64,000 bases of DNA from Paenibacillus rhizosphaerae (GCF_014192015.1 NZ_JACHXJ010000001.1:372001-436000), one strand, 5' to 3'. Positions 8,174 through 17,288 are shown, counted from the stretch's first letter. Program-made: numbers and translations. The notes: generated by a model from the sequence alone, not told the origin.

Positions 8174-9634
8174 ATGTCCACATTCCTATCGCACAACTAC
8201 CGCGGGGCGTATCATTTTTCCCCGAAGGAAAATTGGATGAACGATCCCAACGGAATGGTCTTTTTCCAGGGGGAATACCACCTGTTCTACCAGTATCATC
8301 CCTATAGTACGATTTGGGGACCGATGCATTGGGGACACGCGGTCAGTCGGGACTTGGTCGTTTGGGAGGACCTTCCGATCGCCCTGGCGCCGGATGAGCA
8401 TGGTACGATTTTCTCAGGCAGCGCCGTGGTCGACTGGAACAATACGACCGGCTTTTTCGGCAAGGAGCCGGGGCTTGTCGCTATTTTTACGCAGCATGCC
8501 GAAGGAGCGGAAGGCGAGGCGCCGGTGCAGCGCCAGAGCCTGGCATACAGCACAGATGCGGGACGAACCTGGACGAAGTATGCCGGCAACCCAGTATTGG
8601 CACATGACACCTTCGTGGACTTCCGCGATCCGAAGGTATTCTGGCACGAGGCTTCCGCACAGTGGGTAATGATTGTTGCCTGCGGTCAGACCGTCTGCCT
8701 ATACCGTTCGCCGAACCTAATCGACTGGACGCTGTCCAGTGAATTCGGGGAAGAGATTGGCAGCCATGACGGCGTCTGGGAGTGCCCTGATCTGTTTCCG
8801 CTGCCGGTAGACGGGAATCCGGATCAGACGAAATGGGTCATGCTCGTCAGCATCGGCGATCATCAAGGCTCCGCGGAAGGATCGCGCACACAATATTTTA
8901 CCGGAGACTTCGATGGGGAGCGCTTTAAGCCGGATGCGGCTTCGCAGACCCGCGTGAGATGGATCGATTACGGCCGGGACAACTATGCCGGCGTCAGTTG
9001 GTCGGATGTGCCGGCTGAGGACGGCAGACGCTTGTTCATTGGTTGGATGAGCAACTGGAAATATGCGGGCCAGACGCCGACTGGCGGATGGCGGGGCGCG
9101 ATGACCGCGCCGCGGGAGCTGAGGCTGCAGTCGCGCAGCGGCTCCGCCGAACTCATCCAGCAGCCCGCCCGGGAACTGGAGGCGTACCGCAAGGAGGTGC
9201 TGTCCCTGAAACAGGTAACCGCTGCTCAGGCATCTGCGAAGTTGGCTGGGTTGCAGCTGGAAAGTGGGGAGATTCGGATCGGTTTTGTTTCCGGCTCTCT
9301 GGAAATGAAGGTTCGGGCTGGTGCTGGCCGGGAAACGGTGATCGGTTACAGCGCTGCGGCGGGTGAAGTCTATATCGACCGGACCCGGGCAGGCGCGGCG
9401 GATTTTCATCCGCTGTTTGCCGGCAGACATACAGCCGTTCTGGATGCGGCGGACGGGACGGTGGACCTGCGGATCCTGATCGACCGGTCATCGGTGGAGG
9501 TGTTCGCTGGCGAAGGCCTTGCGGTTCTTACCGACCTGATCTATCCGGATCAGGTATCCACCGGGTTGTCCCTCGCGGCGGACGATGAGGAGACGCTTAT
9601 CGATTCGCTCGATATTTACGAACTATCTATTTAA
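8174..9634 (+). CDS. GH32 beta-fructosidase (sucrose/levan/inulin type)
   Basis: The 486-residue enzyme is a glycoside hydrolase of family 32. It has the three catalytic landmarks: WMNDPNG with Asp24 as nucleophile, FRDPKV near residue 152 with the transition-state aspartate, and WECPDLFPL near residue 203 with the acid/base glutamate. The five-bladed propeller spans about residues 10-320 and the beta-sandwich the remainder, ending in SSVEVFAGEG. No signal peptide or anchor is present, so it should act on imported fructosides. The ATG follows AAAAAGGAG by 8 nt. No transporter or LacI/antiterminator partner is adjacent, which leaves the source of substrate open. Confidence 0.92.
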   Translation: MSTFLSHNYRGAYHFSPKENWMNDPNGMVFFQGEYHLFYQYHPYSTIWGPMHWGHAVSRDLVVWEDLPIALAPDEHGTIFSGSAVVDWNNTTGFFGKEPGLVAIFTQHAEGAEGEAPVQRQSLAYSTDAGRTWTKYAGNPVLAHDTFVDFRDPKVFWHEASAQWVMIVACGQTVCLYRSPNLIDWTLSSEFGEEIGSHDGVWECPDLFPLPVDGNPDQTKWVMLVSIGDHQGSAEGSRTQYFTGDFDGERFKPDAASQTRVRWIDYGRDNYAGVSWSDVPAEDGRRLFIGWMSNWKYAGQTPTGGWRGAMTAPRELRLQSRSGSAELIQQPARELEAYRKEVLSLKQVTAAQASAKLAGLQLESGEIRIGFVSGSLEMKVRAGAGRETVIGYSAAAGEVYIDRTRAGAADFHPLFAGRHTAVLDAADGTVDLRILIDRSSVEVFAGEGLAVLTDLIYPDQVSTGLSLAADDEETLIDSLDIYELSI

Positions 9635-9680
9635 ATATGAACCTTGTTCCATCTGTCCGTATCATGGGCCAGCCGTTCGA

Positions 9681-9860
9681 ATCGTCGACGAGAAAGATCG
9701 CCGCATCATCTATTTGGGAATGACGGACAAGGGTCTCGACATCGTTCATAAAGCGAATCAGAACGGGCAGATCTCGCGCAGGAATCTTTTCGAAAAATTG
9801 ACCGAGGAAGAAAGACAGCAGCTGCTGAAAATCTATGAAAAGCTGACTGGGTTTTTATGA
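9681..9860 (+). pseudogene. C-terminal remnant of a MarR-family regulator
   Basis: The frame from 9681 to the stop at 9860 reads IVDEKDRRIIYLGMTDKG at its start, the wing and following helix of MarR proteins, and continues with LTEEERQQLLKIYEKL, the usual MarR C-terminal helix. The dimerisation helix and recognition helix that should precede it are missing: the upstream sequence is the end of the fructosidase gene in another frame. A deletion that fused the fructosidase locus to the MarR tail is the simplest explanation. The VOC gene at 10031 starts downstream, with a palindrome in its promoter, and may have been the regulator's target. Confidence 0.75.
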
Positions 9861-9955
9861 GAATCCCCGAGGCGCAACGTGACACCTTCACGTGATGACA
9901 GCCATGTCGTGAGATATGGACATCGCCTGGAGGTGTTTTTGCGTTGATAAAACCA

Positions 9956-9976
9956 TGACATATAGTTGTCAGCTAT
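9956..9976. promoter_or_regulatory. Inverted repeats upstream of the VOC gene
   Basis: TGACATATAGTTGTCA (9956-9971) is a palindrome with 5-bp arms, and ATAGTTGTCAGCTAT (9962-9976) is a second, overlapping imperfect one. They end 7 bp before the -10 element, a position suited to a repressor of the MarR type. Confidence 0.4.
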
Positions 9977-9983
9977 TGCCTCC

Positions 9984-9989
9984 TATAAT
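9984..9989 (+). promoter_or_regulatory. -10 element of the VOC gene
   Basis: TATAAT at 9984-9989 matches the consensus. No good -35 hexamer lies 17 bp upstream; that place is taken by the inverted repeats. Confidence 0.4.
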
Positions 9990-10030
9990 GGCCTTAGAGG
10001 ATGAGAGACAACCGAAGGAGGAAAATGAAC

Positions 10031-10483
10031 ATGAGCGAAAAACAAACGTTAAGAGGTATGGCGACGATTAATTATTGGGCAGGCGATATGGAGGCAGCGG
10101 TGTCGTGGTATTCGGAGGTGCTCGGCATCTCCCCGTACTTCAAACGCACTGGGCCCACTGGCGAGCTTGCCTATGCCGAGTTCCGCGTTGGGGACTACCA
10201 GCATGAGCTGGGTTTGATCAATCGCCGCTATGCTCCTTCACAAGCGATGCCCGGTCCAGGTGGCGCCATCATGTACTGGCATGTTGATCATGTGGAAGCT
10301 ACACTTAAGAAATTGCTGGGTATGGGAGCGAAGGAATACGAACCGATCACGCCGCGTGGTGAGGGATTCGTTACGGCTTCGGTCACGGATCCCTTCGGCA
10401 ATGTGCTGGGGATCATGTATAATCGGCACTATTTGGAGATGGTGGAATGGTTGAAGAGGGGGAATGAGATTACAAATGATTGA
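10031..10483 (+). CDS. VOC-superfamily (glyoxalase/dioxygenase-like) protein
   Basis: The 150-residue protein has the paired beta-alpha-beta-beta-beta modules of the vicinal oxygen chelate fold: a first module opening with TINYWAGDMEAAVSWYSEVLG and a second with VDHVEATLKKLLGMGAKE, ending in VTDPFGNVLGIMYN. Candidate metal ligands are a histidine near residue 57 and a glutamate in the late DPFGN region, but the family ranges from metal enzymes to metal-free binding proteins, so no reaction can be assigned. The ATG at 10031 lies 9 nt after AGGAGG; the ATG at 10025 is too close to it. It stands alone, downstream of a MarR remnant. Confidence 0.8.
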   Translation: MSEKQTLRGMATINYWAGDMEAAVSWYSEVLGISPYFKRTGPTGELAYAEFRVGDYQHELGLINRRYAPSQAMPGPGGAIMYWHVDHVEATLKKLLGMGAKEYEPITPRGEGFVTASVTDPFGNVLGIMYNRHYLEMVEWLKRGNEITND

Positions 10484-10553
10484 TAGCTTGTTTGTTAGAG
10501 AACTATGGGGGAGTGACGCGTTGAATAAAATGGTTAAAAAGGGACTTTACCAT

Positions 10554-12074
10554 TCATCCCTCACTGCCTTCAAGGTTAGCACCCGCGGCAACAGCAGGTG
10601 ATCGTTTCATTCCATCGTCATCCTCTTCTTCTATTACGATGACAGGAACGAAAATATGTTCAAGCCGGTGTTTGAAAATGAGGTTCATATCCTCGCCTTC
10701 CCGCTTCAATTGAACAGGACTGCCATCCGTTAGGAGATTTGCTGTGCCTTCACAGAAAAATTCCTTTACCTTGATGGTTATTCCGTTAGGACGCCCTGAG
10801 ATGATCAGGTACAGACGATTCTCTTTCCGCGTAAACCGGATCGTTTCGCCGGTCTCCGTTTCCGCTTCCGCCCGGATCAAGGGACGCGTTCCATATACGG
10901 CCTCCCCATTTCGTTGTAACCAATCCCCGAATTTGGACAACCGGCTTAACTGCTCAGGAGGAATTTGAGCATCCTCGCCGCGCGGACCTACATTCAACAG
11001 CAGGTTTCCGTTTTTGGACAGGGCATCGATAAAATCGATTAGCAATGTTTCAAAGGATGAATAGTCATTATCCTGCTCATTGCGGTTGTAGCCGAATGAA
11101 TTGCCGATTCCGCGTGTCATCTCCCATTTTCCGGGTTGTATTTCCTTGTGTTTGGTATATTCCGGAGTCGAAAAATCGCTATGGGGAATCGCTGGCTGCG
11201 GCAGGGCAGAATGAATATCCGGATTGTTCATGATCATTCGTTTGATCATCATGTCCATCACTGCGCGTACAAGTTTGAGACTTAACAACTTGTTAGCGGA
11301 AGTTGAATGCTTCCAGCGGTCATTGACCACACCTTCGGGTACAGCGTTATAGTAGTAAGCGAACAATCGAAAGAAAGAGTCCACATTGCCTGGCCAGCAT
11401 ATATCGTTCCATAGAATATCAGGGCGGTATCGGGAAATCAGTTCGCGGATCTGGGCATCGGCGTATGCTGCATAATCGCCCCCGGGTGTGGAAAAGGAGT
11501 AGTCCATAAACGTTCTCGAAATCCTTCTCCGAAAAGTCCAGTCGATCCCACCTGAATAGTAGATGCCAAAGCGCAGGCCTTCGCTGCGTACAGCGTCTGC
11601 TAATTCGCCGATGATGTCGCGCTCGCTAAACCAGTGCGGCTCATGCGGGTTGGCCACCTTCGTTGGCCATAGGCAAAATCCGTCATGGTGCTTCGAGACG
11701 ATTACAACGTATTTTGCACCGGCATTCCTGAAAATTTTGGCCCAAGCCATGGGGTCCCATTGTTTCACGCCGTCCATGAACAGCGGTTTAAATCCTTGGT
11801 AGGGCATGCTGCCATATACGGCTTGATGATAACGTGCAGACGGCGTGGTCTGGTCTTTGATCGCATTCCAGTAGCCTTCAGCGTACGGGTAGACGAGCAT
11901 TGCCCGATCGTAATCGGTCTTTAAAGTATTCGCAAAGTTACCTACGGGTGCAAAACCAGGTACGGAATAGGGGCCCCAGTGTATAAAGATGCCGAATTTT
12001 GCTTCGTCAAACCATTGCGGAAGCGGGTGACTGCTAAGAGATTCCCGGGTGGGTTGGTAACTTTTATGATTCAC
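10554..12074 (-). CDS. GH29 alpha-L-fucosidase
   Basis: The 506-residue protein is a family 29 glycoside hydrolase. Typical blocks are WFDEAKFGIFIHWGPYSVPG near residue 21, YVVIVSKHHDGFCLW near 145, and YRPDILWNDICWP near 232, whose aspartate matches the catalytic nucleophile position. The C-terminal 120 residues form a beta-rich domain. There is no signal peptide, so free or short fuco-oligosaccharides taken into the cell would be the substrate. The start is a GTG at 12074 with GGAGGAAG about 7 nt upstream, and it overlaps the end of the upstream MerR-type gene by 11 nt, so the two are translationally linked. A fucosidase is an unusual partner for a TipA-like regulator. Confidence 0.88.
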   Translation of the reverse strand: MNHKSYQPTRESLSSHPLPQWFDEAKFGIFIHWGPYSVPGFAPVGNFANTLKTDYDRAMLVYPYAEGYWNAIKDQTTPSARYHQAVYGSMPYQGFKPLFMDGVKQWDPMAWAKIFRNAGAKYVVIVSKHHDGFCLWPTKVANPHEPHWFSERDIIGELADAVRSEGLRFGIYYSGGIDWTFRRRISRTFMDYSFSTPGGDYAAYADAQIRELISRYRPDILWNDICWPGNVDSFFRLFAYYYNAVPEGVVNDRWKHSTSANKLLSLKLVRAVMDMMIKRMIMNNPDIHSALPQPAIPHSDFSTPEYTKHKEIQPGKWEMTRGIGNSFGYNRNEQDNDYSSFETLLIDFIDALSKNGNLLLNVGPRGEDAQIPPEQLSRLSKFGDWLQRNGEAVYGTRPLIRAEAETETGETIRFTRKENRLYLIISGRPNGITIKVKEFFCEGTANLLTDGSPVQLKREGEDMNLIFKHRLEHIFVPVIVIEEEDDDGMKRSPAVAAGANLEGSEG

Positions 12075-12889
12075 GGCAGCTTCCTCCGTCCTTGTCGTCG
12101 TCTGATGATTGACCGGATAAATAATGGTTTACCGCCTTGTCGATAAAAGTTTGGGATGCCTCGAAAAGTTCCCGGTCGCCCTCGGGCCAAGATGCCCGAT
12201 CACCCTGCATTTGCACAAACGCATCCGCTTGATCGCTTTCTCCTCCGGTTGCCTCTTGCACCATGGTGCACCAAGCCTTGGCCAGCTCTTGTGCATCGGG
12301 CTCTTCCGGCCCTGCGCCTGCCAGCCCCAGCGTAACGGCTTTTAAAGCCAGTCGTCTCCAAGTATGATACAAATCGAATGCACTTTGTTCCGTGGCAAAT
12401 CGTCTGCCGAAAATTTCTTTTTGGGTTTCGGTAAAAGCGTATTGTTTCCAATCGACCAGGCTGCTGTTGTTGAAACACCGGATAAAAAAGGCCAAAAGAT
12501 GCCACGGCGCATCATTTCCGGCCGCGACCGCCGTCCGGTGGGCTTCGATCGCGGCAATACCTGCATACGCTTCTTCTATTTTTCGGTAAAGCGCCAGTTC
12601 CTGCTCTTGCATCATTTGTTCGATCTGCGATGAGTCGGGACGCTTGATGACTTTGTCGCGGATCTCTTGAAGAGAGAGCCCTAGAGATTTGTAAAAAATG
12701 ATCTGCTCCAAGCAGAGGAGGTCGTCCTTCGTATAATACCGCCGTCCGCCTGCCGTACCGCCGTCCGCCTGCCGTACGGCCGGTTGTGGGCAGCAGTCCG
12801 ATATGGTCATAGTGCTGAAGGGTCCGTACCGTTACGCCGGTAGCTGCGGATATTTCTCCGACCCAATAAATTTTGTCGTCAGTATGCAT
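12064..12889 (-). pseudogene. MerR/TipA-like regulator, frameshifted by a 19-bp duplication
   Basis: The reading frame that starts at the ATG at 12889 encodes a MerR helix-turn-helix (WVGEISAATGVTVRTLQHYD) but runs out of frame after about residue 45. The remainder of the protein, with the MerR coiled coil and a TipAS-type ligand domain (about 200 residues), is intact in another frame up to the stop at 12064. The switch coincides with two abutting copies of a 19-bp unit at 12737-12755 and 12756-12774. Removing one copy restores one continuous protein with GGRRYYTKDDL at the junction, exactly as in MerR proteins. A GGAGGTG ribosome site and an almost ideal MerR promoter stand upstream, so the gene was recently functional or switches on and off by slippage. 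Confidence 0.88.
12737..12774. repeat. 19-bp perfect tandem duplication inside the MerR gene
   Basis: TACCGCCGTCCGCCTGCCG occurs twice without a gap (12737-12755 and 12756-12774) and is followed by the first three bases of a third copy. Nineteen is not a multiple of three, so the duplication causes the frameshift. Confidence 0.97.
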
Positions 12890-12908
12890 GCATCACACCT
12901 CCACACTT

Positions 12909-12939
12909 ATTACATCACATGACGTTACGTAATGAGCAA
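12909..12939 (-). promoter_or_regulatory. MerR-type promoter with 19-bp spacer and palindromic operator
   Basis: On the minus strand TTGCTC (12939-12934) and TGTAAT (12914-12909) are separated by 19 bp, the long spacer typical of MerR-controlled promoters. The spacer overlaps CATGACGTTACGTAATG (12918-12934), a near-perfect palindrome built on two ACGT cores like the operators of TipA-type regulators. This suggests that the MerR-like protein activated its own gene and the fucosidase. Confidence 0.7.
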
Positions 12940-13182
12940 CTGTTTTTTGGAAAGAAATCGTGCGTAACGGACGCGCATGCTGCATTCGAACCAAGACTTC
13001 GTCGTACTGGAGCGGGACATGCTTCCAATATTCCGTTATTAAAAAAAAATTAATCGATTTTCCAATCTCATGCGTCTATATTATAGAGCGGCCGCCAAGA
13101 GACCCGTCGGTGAACGGGTTGTAGAGATACAGAGGGGGGAGTGGGGACGCTGAATGCTGATAGTACATGGAGCGAGATCCAT

Positions 13183-13662
13183 ATGAATAGAACCACGCTG
13201 ACGGAAGCGGAAGCGTTTTTTGAGCGTCTGACCGCCGAACAGCGAAAATTGTATTCCATTGCCTACAGCTATTTGCGCAGTGAAGCCGATGCGCTGGAAG
13301 CTGTGCAGGAGGCGTCATACCGGGCGTGGGTGAAGCGGAAGAAGCTGAAGGACCCGCAATCCTTCACCCCGTGGCTCATCCGCATCACGATCAACTGCTG
13401 CATGGACGAGCTGCGGCGCAAGAAACGGGTATTTCCGGTGGAGAAGCCGCAGGAAGGAGCCGTGCAGGAGATGAAAAGCAGCGAGCGGATCGACCTGCAG
13501 CGTGCGCTGGAGCGGATAAAGCCGAAGTACCGGCATGTCGTCATGCTGAAATATTACCAGGACATGACGTCCGTGGAAATCGCGAAGGTGATGGGCAAGC
13601 CGGAAGGAACGATCAAGACATGGCTGCGGGAAGGCCTGAAGCAGCTCCGGAAATATATGTAG
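13183..13662 (+). CDS. ECF sigma factor
   Basis: The 159-residue protein is an extracytoplasmic-function sigma-70 factor. Region 2 is at about residues 15-80 (LYSIAYSYLRSEADALEAVQEA, then WLIRITINCCMDELRRKKR), and region 4 at about 105-155 (ALERIKPKYRHVVMLKYYQDM, then EIAKVMGKPEGTIKTWL). It is followed after 27 nt by a membrane protein with a DUF4179 domain, which should be its anti-sigma factor. The start is uncertain: the ATG at 13183 has GGAG about 11 nt upstream, while an in-frame GTG at 13141 directly follows a G-rich tract. The pair resembles the SigV/RsiV-like systems that sense envelope stress. Confidence 0.9.
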   Translation: MNRTTLTEAEAFFERLTAEQRKLYSIAYSYLRSEADALEAVQEASYRAWVKRKKLKDPQSFTPWLIRITINCCMDELRRKKRVFPVEKPQEGAVQEMKSSERIDLQRALERIKPKYRHVVMLKYYQDMTSVEIAKVMGKPEGTIKTWLREGLKQLRKYM

Positions 13663-13689
13663 AGGCTGAGCAGAAGGGAGGGACAGGTT

Positions 13690-15147
13690 ATGCCCGAAAA
13701 AGAACAGCGCATCCTGCTGCAGGATGCCTATGAAGTGAACAAGCATGCGGAAGCGTTGCCTGAGATGAAATTGACTCTGGCTATGCGCAAAGGAATGGAG
13801 AGAGGGAAAATGCGTGAGAAGCGGCGTTTCTATTTCTGGAGTACGGGGACGGTTATGGCTCTCGCGGCGGCCCTGCTAATTATCAATTACTCGATCGGCA
13901 GCTTGGCCCATCGGGCGGAGCCGGCGCCGAAGCAGACGGCGGGGATACCGAGTCAGACCGCCTTAGAGCCGTACCGATCCACCACGCTGGACGGTCTGGC
14001 GAGCGCGATGGACCGGGGGCTGGTCAAGCCGATAGCCGAAAGCGTCGAACAAAAAGGGTATCGCGTAGAGGTAGACGGTGCCGTCACGGATGGCCGGATG
14101 GCCTATGTGCTGTTCGGTGTCCGCAACCAAACGGATAAAGAGGTCATCAATGCCGACGTATCCCTTGAACTTGGCGGCGTGGAGGCCCCGTCCAAAGGAG
14201 CGTCGGTGGAATTGGCGGGAAGCGACAGCAGCAGAATTCCGGCGAATGGAGCCAATCATTTTATTTACACCGTGCCCCTGAACCCGTCCGTTAAATATAC
14301 CAAGGATGCCAAGTTTCATGTGACCTTGACGGAGACGTCGAATGAAGCGCTCATGTCCAGCTCCAATAAATACCGGACGGCGTTCGACATTTCGTTTGAG
14401 CTCGATCCCGGCATGTTCAAGGATAAGGAGCGCGTGCTGCATCCTGACCGGACACTAACGGTAGACGGCCAGCGGGTAGGTGTGACTCAGGTCATCTACA
14501 CTCCGCTGCACACGTACGTGGACCTGGACTATGATCAGACGAATACGAAAAAAGTATTCCGGCTGCTCAGTCCGGTGCTCATCGGGAAAGTTGGGGGCGA
14601 AATCGAAAAGCTGTATTATCCGAAGTGGTACTCTCCGGACAACTCGGAAGCCCTCACGGAGGGGACGGACGCGATGCTGATGTACGGCAGCAGCCAGAAT
14701 TACGCCGAGTATGATTCCATTAGGCTCAAGACGGAAGGCACTGCTGCGGTGGACAAGGACCAGCTGCAAATCGTGATCAACCTGAAGAAGAAGCAGATCG
14801 TGGAGGCGCCGGACGACCGCTTTACCCTGATTTCGTACACCCGGCCGGCAGGTCCGGGGGAGGTGCTGATTCACCGCGAGCTCGAACACGCCTATGCCGG
14901 CGAGAGCCTGTCGCTGTCGCTGGATGACAGCTTCACCGATGCCGACGGCAACGTCCACCAAAGGCAGTCTCCCGAAGGATATTCCCAAGGTGGACATAGC
15001 TGGTCCAACAAGAAGGACACCATGGGAGACGATTACGATTACAACTTCGGCAAGGATGCGGTAGATTATCCGCAGCCGCTGACCATTAAGGTGAAGCAGA
15101 TATGGATGCCGAATCCGGATACGCAGGCGGTGGAACTGCTGAAGTAG
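13690..15147 (+). CDS. Membrane-anchored anti-sigma factor with DUF4179 domain
   Basis: The 485-residue protein has a cytoplasmic N-terminus of about 50 residues rich in charged amino acids, which should hold the sigma factor, one transmembrane helix at about residues 53-71 (FWSTGTVMALAAALLIINYS), and a large extracellular part. The outside part begins with the DUF4179 domain, known from anti-sigma factors next to ECF genes, and continues with beta-rich sequence of unknown fold. ATG at 13690 is preceded by GGGAGGGACAGG. The protein would keep the ECF factor at 13183 inactive until an envelope signal leads to its cleavage. The signal cannot be predicted. Confidence 0.82.
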   Translation: MPEKEQRILLQDAYEVNKHAEALPEMKLTLAMRKGMERGKMREKRRFYFWSTGTVMALAAALLIINYSIGSLAHRAEPAPKQTAGIPSQTALEPYRSTTLDGLASAMDRGLVKPIAESVEQKGYRVEVDGAVTDGRMAYVLFGVRNQTDKEVINADVSLELGGVEAPSKGASVELAGSDSSRIPANGANHFIYTVPLNPSVKYTKDAKFHVTLTETSNEALMSSSNKYRTAFDISFELDPGMFKDKERVLHPDRTLTVDGQRVGVTQVIYTPLHTYVDLDYDQTNTKKVFRLLSPVLIGKVGGEIEKLYYPKWYSPDNSEALTEGTDAMLMYGSSQNYAEYDSIRLKTEGTAAVDKDQLQIVINLKKKQIVEAPDDRFTLISYTRPAGPGEVLIHRELEHAYAGESLSLSLDDSFTDADGNVHQRQSPEGYSQGGHSWSNKKDTMGDDYDYNFGKDAVDYPQPLTIKVKQIWMPNPDTQAVELLK

Positions 15148-15181
15148 CCAGCGCACAACCGCGTACAACCACTAAATATAC

Positions 15182-15226
15182 AGACAGGCAGTCTGAAGGC
15201 CGAAGGGGCCCGAAGGCTGTCTTTTT
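15182..15226 (+). terminator. Probable terminator after the anti-sigma gene
   Basis: AGACAG (15182-15187) and CTGTCT close a long G/C-rich inner hairpin (AAGGCC...GGGCCCGAAGG) before TTTTT. It lies about 35 nt after the stop. Confidence 0.55.
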
Positions 15227-15329
15227 GCTCCCTTCAGAAAAGCCCGGCCGCTGGGATTGAAATGCGCCATCAAAATTTGTATGTTGGATTCATACCATTT
15301 TTTTGACTAAACAAAAGGGGCTATGTCCG

Positions 15330-17129
15330 GTGAAATTGGCAGAGGATTACCTTCGGCTGCGAAGCGTTTATTCCGGTGAAAAAGAAGGGGAGCCGTTCCG
15401 GGTGACGATCGACGGGCTGGCCGAGGCCCTGTACTGCACGCCCCGTAACGCCAGGCTGATCCTGCGCAAAATGGCGGACGCCGGCCTGATCCGGTATGCA
15501 GCCGGGCAGGGCAGGGGCCATCGGTCGGAGCTGACGTTTCTGGCGGACAAGCGGGAGCTTGTGATCCGGGAAGCGCAGCAATACGTGAAGCAGGGGGACG
15601 TGCAGGGCGCGATGCTCTGGGTAAAAGAGCAGGCGGGTGAACCCGGGTTGACACAGCAGTTTATGGACTGGTTGACCGGCTATTTCGGATACCGGACGGA
15701 AACGACCGGGGAGGGCCGTATGGTGGAGACGCTCCGCCTGCCGATATACCGGCCGATCGTGACGCTGGACCCGGCGGACGCGATGTATGCTTTTGATACC
15801 CATCTGATCCGCCAAATCCATGCGACCCTGGTGGAGCTGGAAATGGAGACCGGCAAGGTTATTCCCGGCGTCGCACACCACTGGGAGTCCAGCTCCGATG
15901 CCTGCTGTTGGACGTTCTTTTTGCGGAAAGGCGTGACATTTCACGACGGCACGGAGCTTACGGCCGATGACGTCAAATACAGCCTGCTGCGCGTGCAGCA
16001 GGAATCCAAAAATCATTCCTGGCTGTGCAGGGACATCGTTGAGATCTACGCGGAATCGCGTTACATAGTCCGCATGGAGCTGCGTCAGCCCAACGTCCTG
16101 TTTGCGGTATTTATGTCGCATACGGGGGCGGCGGTCCTTTCCCGCGCCAGCGGGGAGTCCGGGGCTGGATCGGTTCCCGGCATGCTGCCTATCGGGTCAG
16201 GGCCTTACCGGATCGCTAAGCTTACGCCGGGAATGTGCATGCTGGAGGTTTTCCCGGATTATTATGCGGCCCGGGGCCTGATCGATCGTATCGAGGTGAT
16301 GATCATGCCGGATACCGGCGAAGAATGGACGGTGGAGACCAATCCGGGCGTACTGGTCGTCGAGACGGGAGAAGCCCGCCGTCAGGAGCTGAAGACATGG
16401 CGGCGCAGCCGTCTCGTCACCGGATGCAGCATGCTGACCATGAACCTTGCGAAGCCGGGGATTTTGCAAACCGGTTCCTTCCGCAGGGCGCTTGCACTTG
16501 CGGTTGACCGGGGCTGCATGGTCCGGGATCTGGGGTACCCGCATGCCTTCCCTTGCCTCGGTTTTCATCTTGAGCCGCAACCGGATAACGCTGATCCGCT
16601 GTATGATCCGGAAGAGGCATCCAGGGAATTGAAACGGTCCGGGTATCGCGGAGAGGGGCTGAAGCTGTATGCTTACCGGCGCCATGAGCAAACGGCTCGC
16701 TGGCTGCAGCAGCAGTATGGTTTGGCCGGGATCCGGCTGGACGTGCATATTCTGCCATGGGAGGAATTGATGAAGGAAGAGCGGACCCGGGAGGCGGACC
16801 TGATCCTGTTCGAGGCGCTGCTGAGCGAGGGGCTGCTCCGGCAGATCGAATATTTGCTGTCCCGGTACAGCTTCATTCGCAGCATGCTGGATCCCGGAAC
16901 GCAGGCGGAAGTAGACCGGCTTGTGGGGCAGCTGCTTCAGGAAGCGGACCCGGGAGCCCGGGGCGAGTCGTTTCAGCGGCTGGAGTCCTGGCTGATGGAA
17001 CGCGGCACGGCCATCTATTTGACCTATAACGAAGCCCGGGTGCTGTCCCATCCGGCGCAGCAGGGCGTACGGCTCAATGCTGCCGGGTGGGTAGATTTTA
17101 AGGACATCTGGTTTAAAGGAGAAGGTTAA
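15330..17129 (+). CDS. SgrR-like regulator: HTH fused to a solute-binding domain
   Basis: The 599-residue protein has an N-terminal winged-helix domain (about residues 1-110, with FRVTIDGLAEALYCTPRNARLI split over recognition helix and wing) followed by an oligopeptide-binding-type domain (SBP family 5, about 150-510; WTFFLRKGVTFHDGTELTADDV is diagnostic). This is the architecture of SgrR, a cytoplasmic activator that senses a small solute through its binding domain; no signal peptide is present. The start is a GTG at 15330 with AAAAGGGG 9 nt upstream. In Bacillus relatives such genes often neighbour an MFS exporter, which is absent here. The next gene is a GNAT acetyltransferase 159 nt away. 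Target genes are unknown. Confidence 0.85.
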   Translation: MKLAEDYLRLRSVYSGEKEGEPFRVTIDGLAEALYCTPRNARLILRKMADAGLIRYAAGQGRGHRSELTFLADKRELVIREAQQYVKQGDVQGAMLWVKEQAGEPGLTQQFMDWLTGYFGYRTETTGEGRMVETLRLPIYRPIVTLDPADAMYAFDTHLIRQIHATLVELEMETGKVIPGVAHHWESSSDACCWTFFLRKGVTFHDGTELTADDVKYSLLRVQQESKNHSWLCRDIVEIYAESRYIVRMELRQPNVLFAVFMSHTGAAVLSRASGESGAGSVPGMLPIGSGPYRIAKLTPGMCMLEVFPDYYAARGLIDRIEVMIMPDTGEEWTVETNPGVLVVETGEARRQELKTWRRSRLVTGCSMLTMNLAKPGILQTGSFRRALALAVDRGCMVRDLGYPHAFPCLGFHLEPQPDNADPLYDPEEASRELKRSGYRGEGLKLYAYRRHEQTARWLQQQYGLAGIRLDVHILPWEELMKEERTREADLILFEALLSEGLLRQIEYLLSRYSFIRSMLDPGTQAEVDRLVGQLLQEADPGARGESFQRLESWLMERGTAIYLTYNEARVLSHPAQQGVRLNAAGWVDFKDIWFKGEG

Positions 17130-17288
17130 CCGGCGGGTGATCCATCGTAATTGCGGTACGGGAAAACATGACATCTGGCGAAAGGGGAAATGTTTCCCGG
17201 AAAGATTGCCTTTTTCTTAAGCTCATCGGGCTGTACAATGATGACAGCACATGAGATAAAACTTACCAACGGAGTGAAGGTGAACGGT

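Noticed and set aside
12064..12810. Separate gene starting at the ATG at 12810
   Set aside because: Its first 15 codons are only an out-of-frame reading of the MerR DNA-binding part; no ribosome site; the duplication explains the frame change.
13021..13080. Possible ECF autoregulated promoter before the ECF gene at 13183
   Set aside because: A CGTC at 13073 could be a -10, but no AAC-type -35 is found at 16-17 bp.
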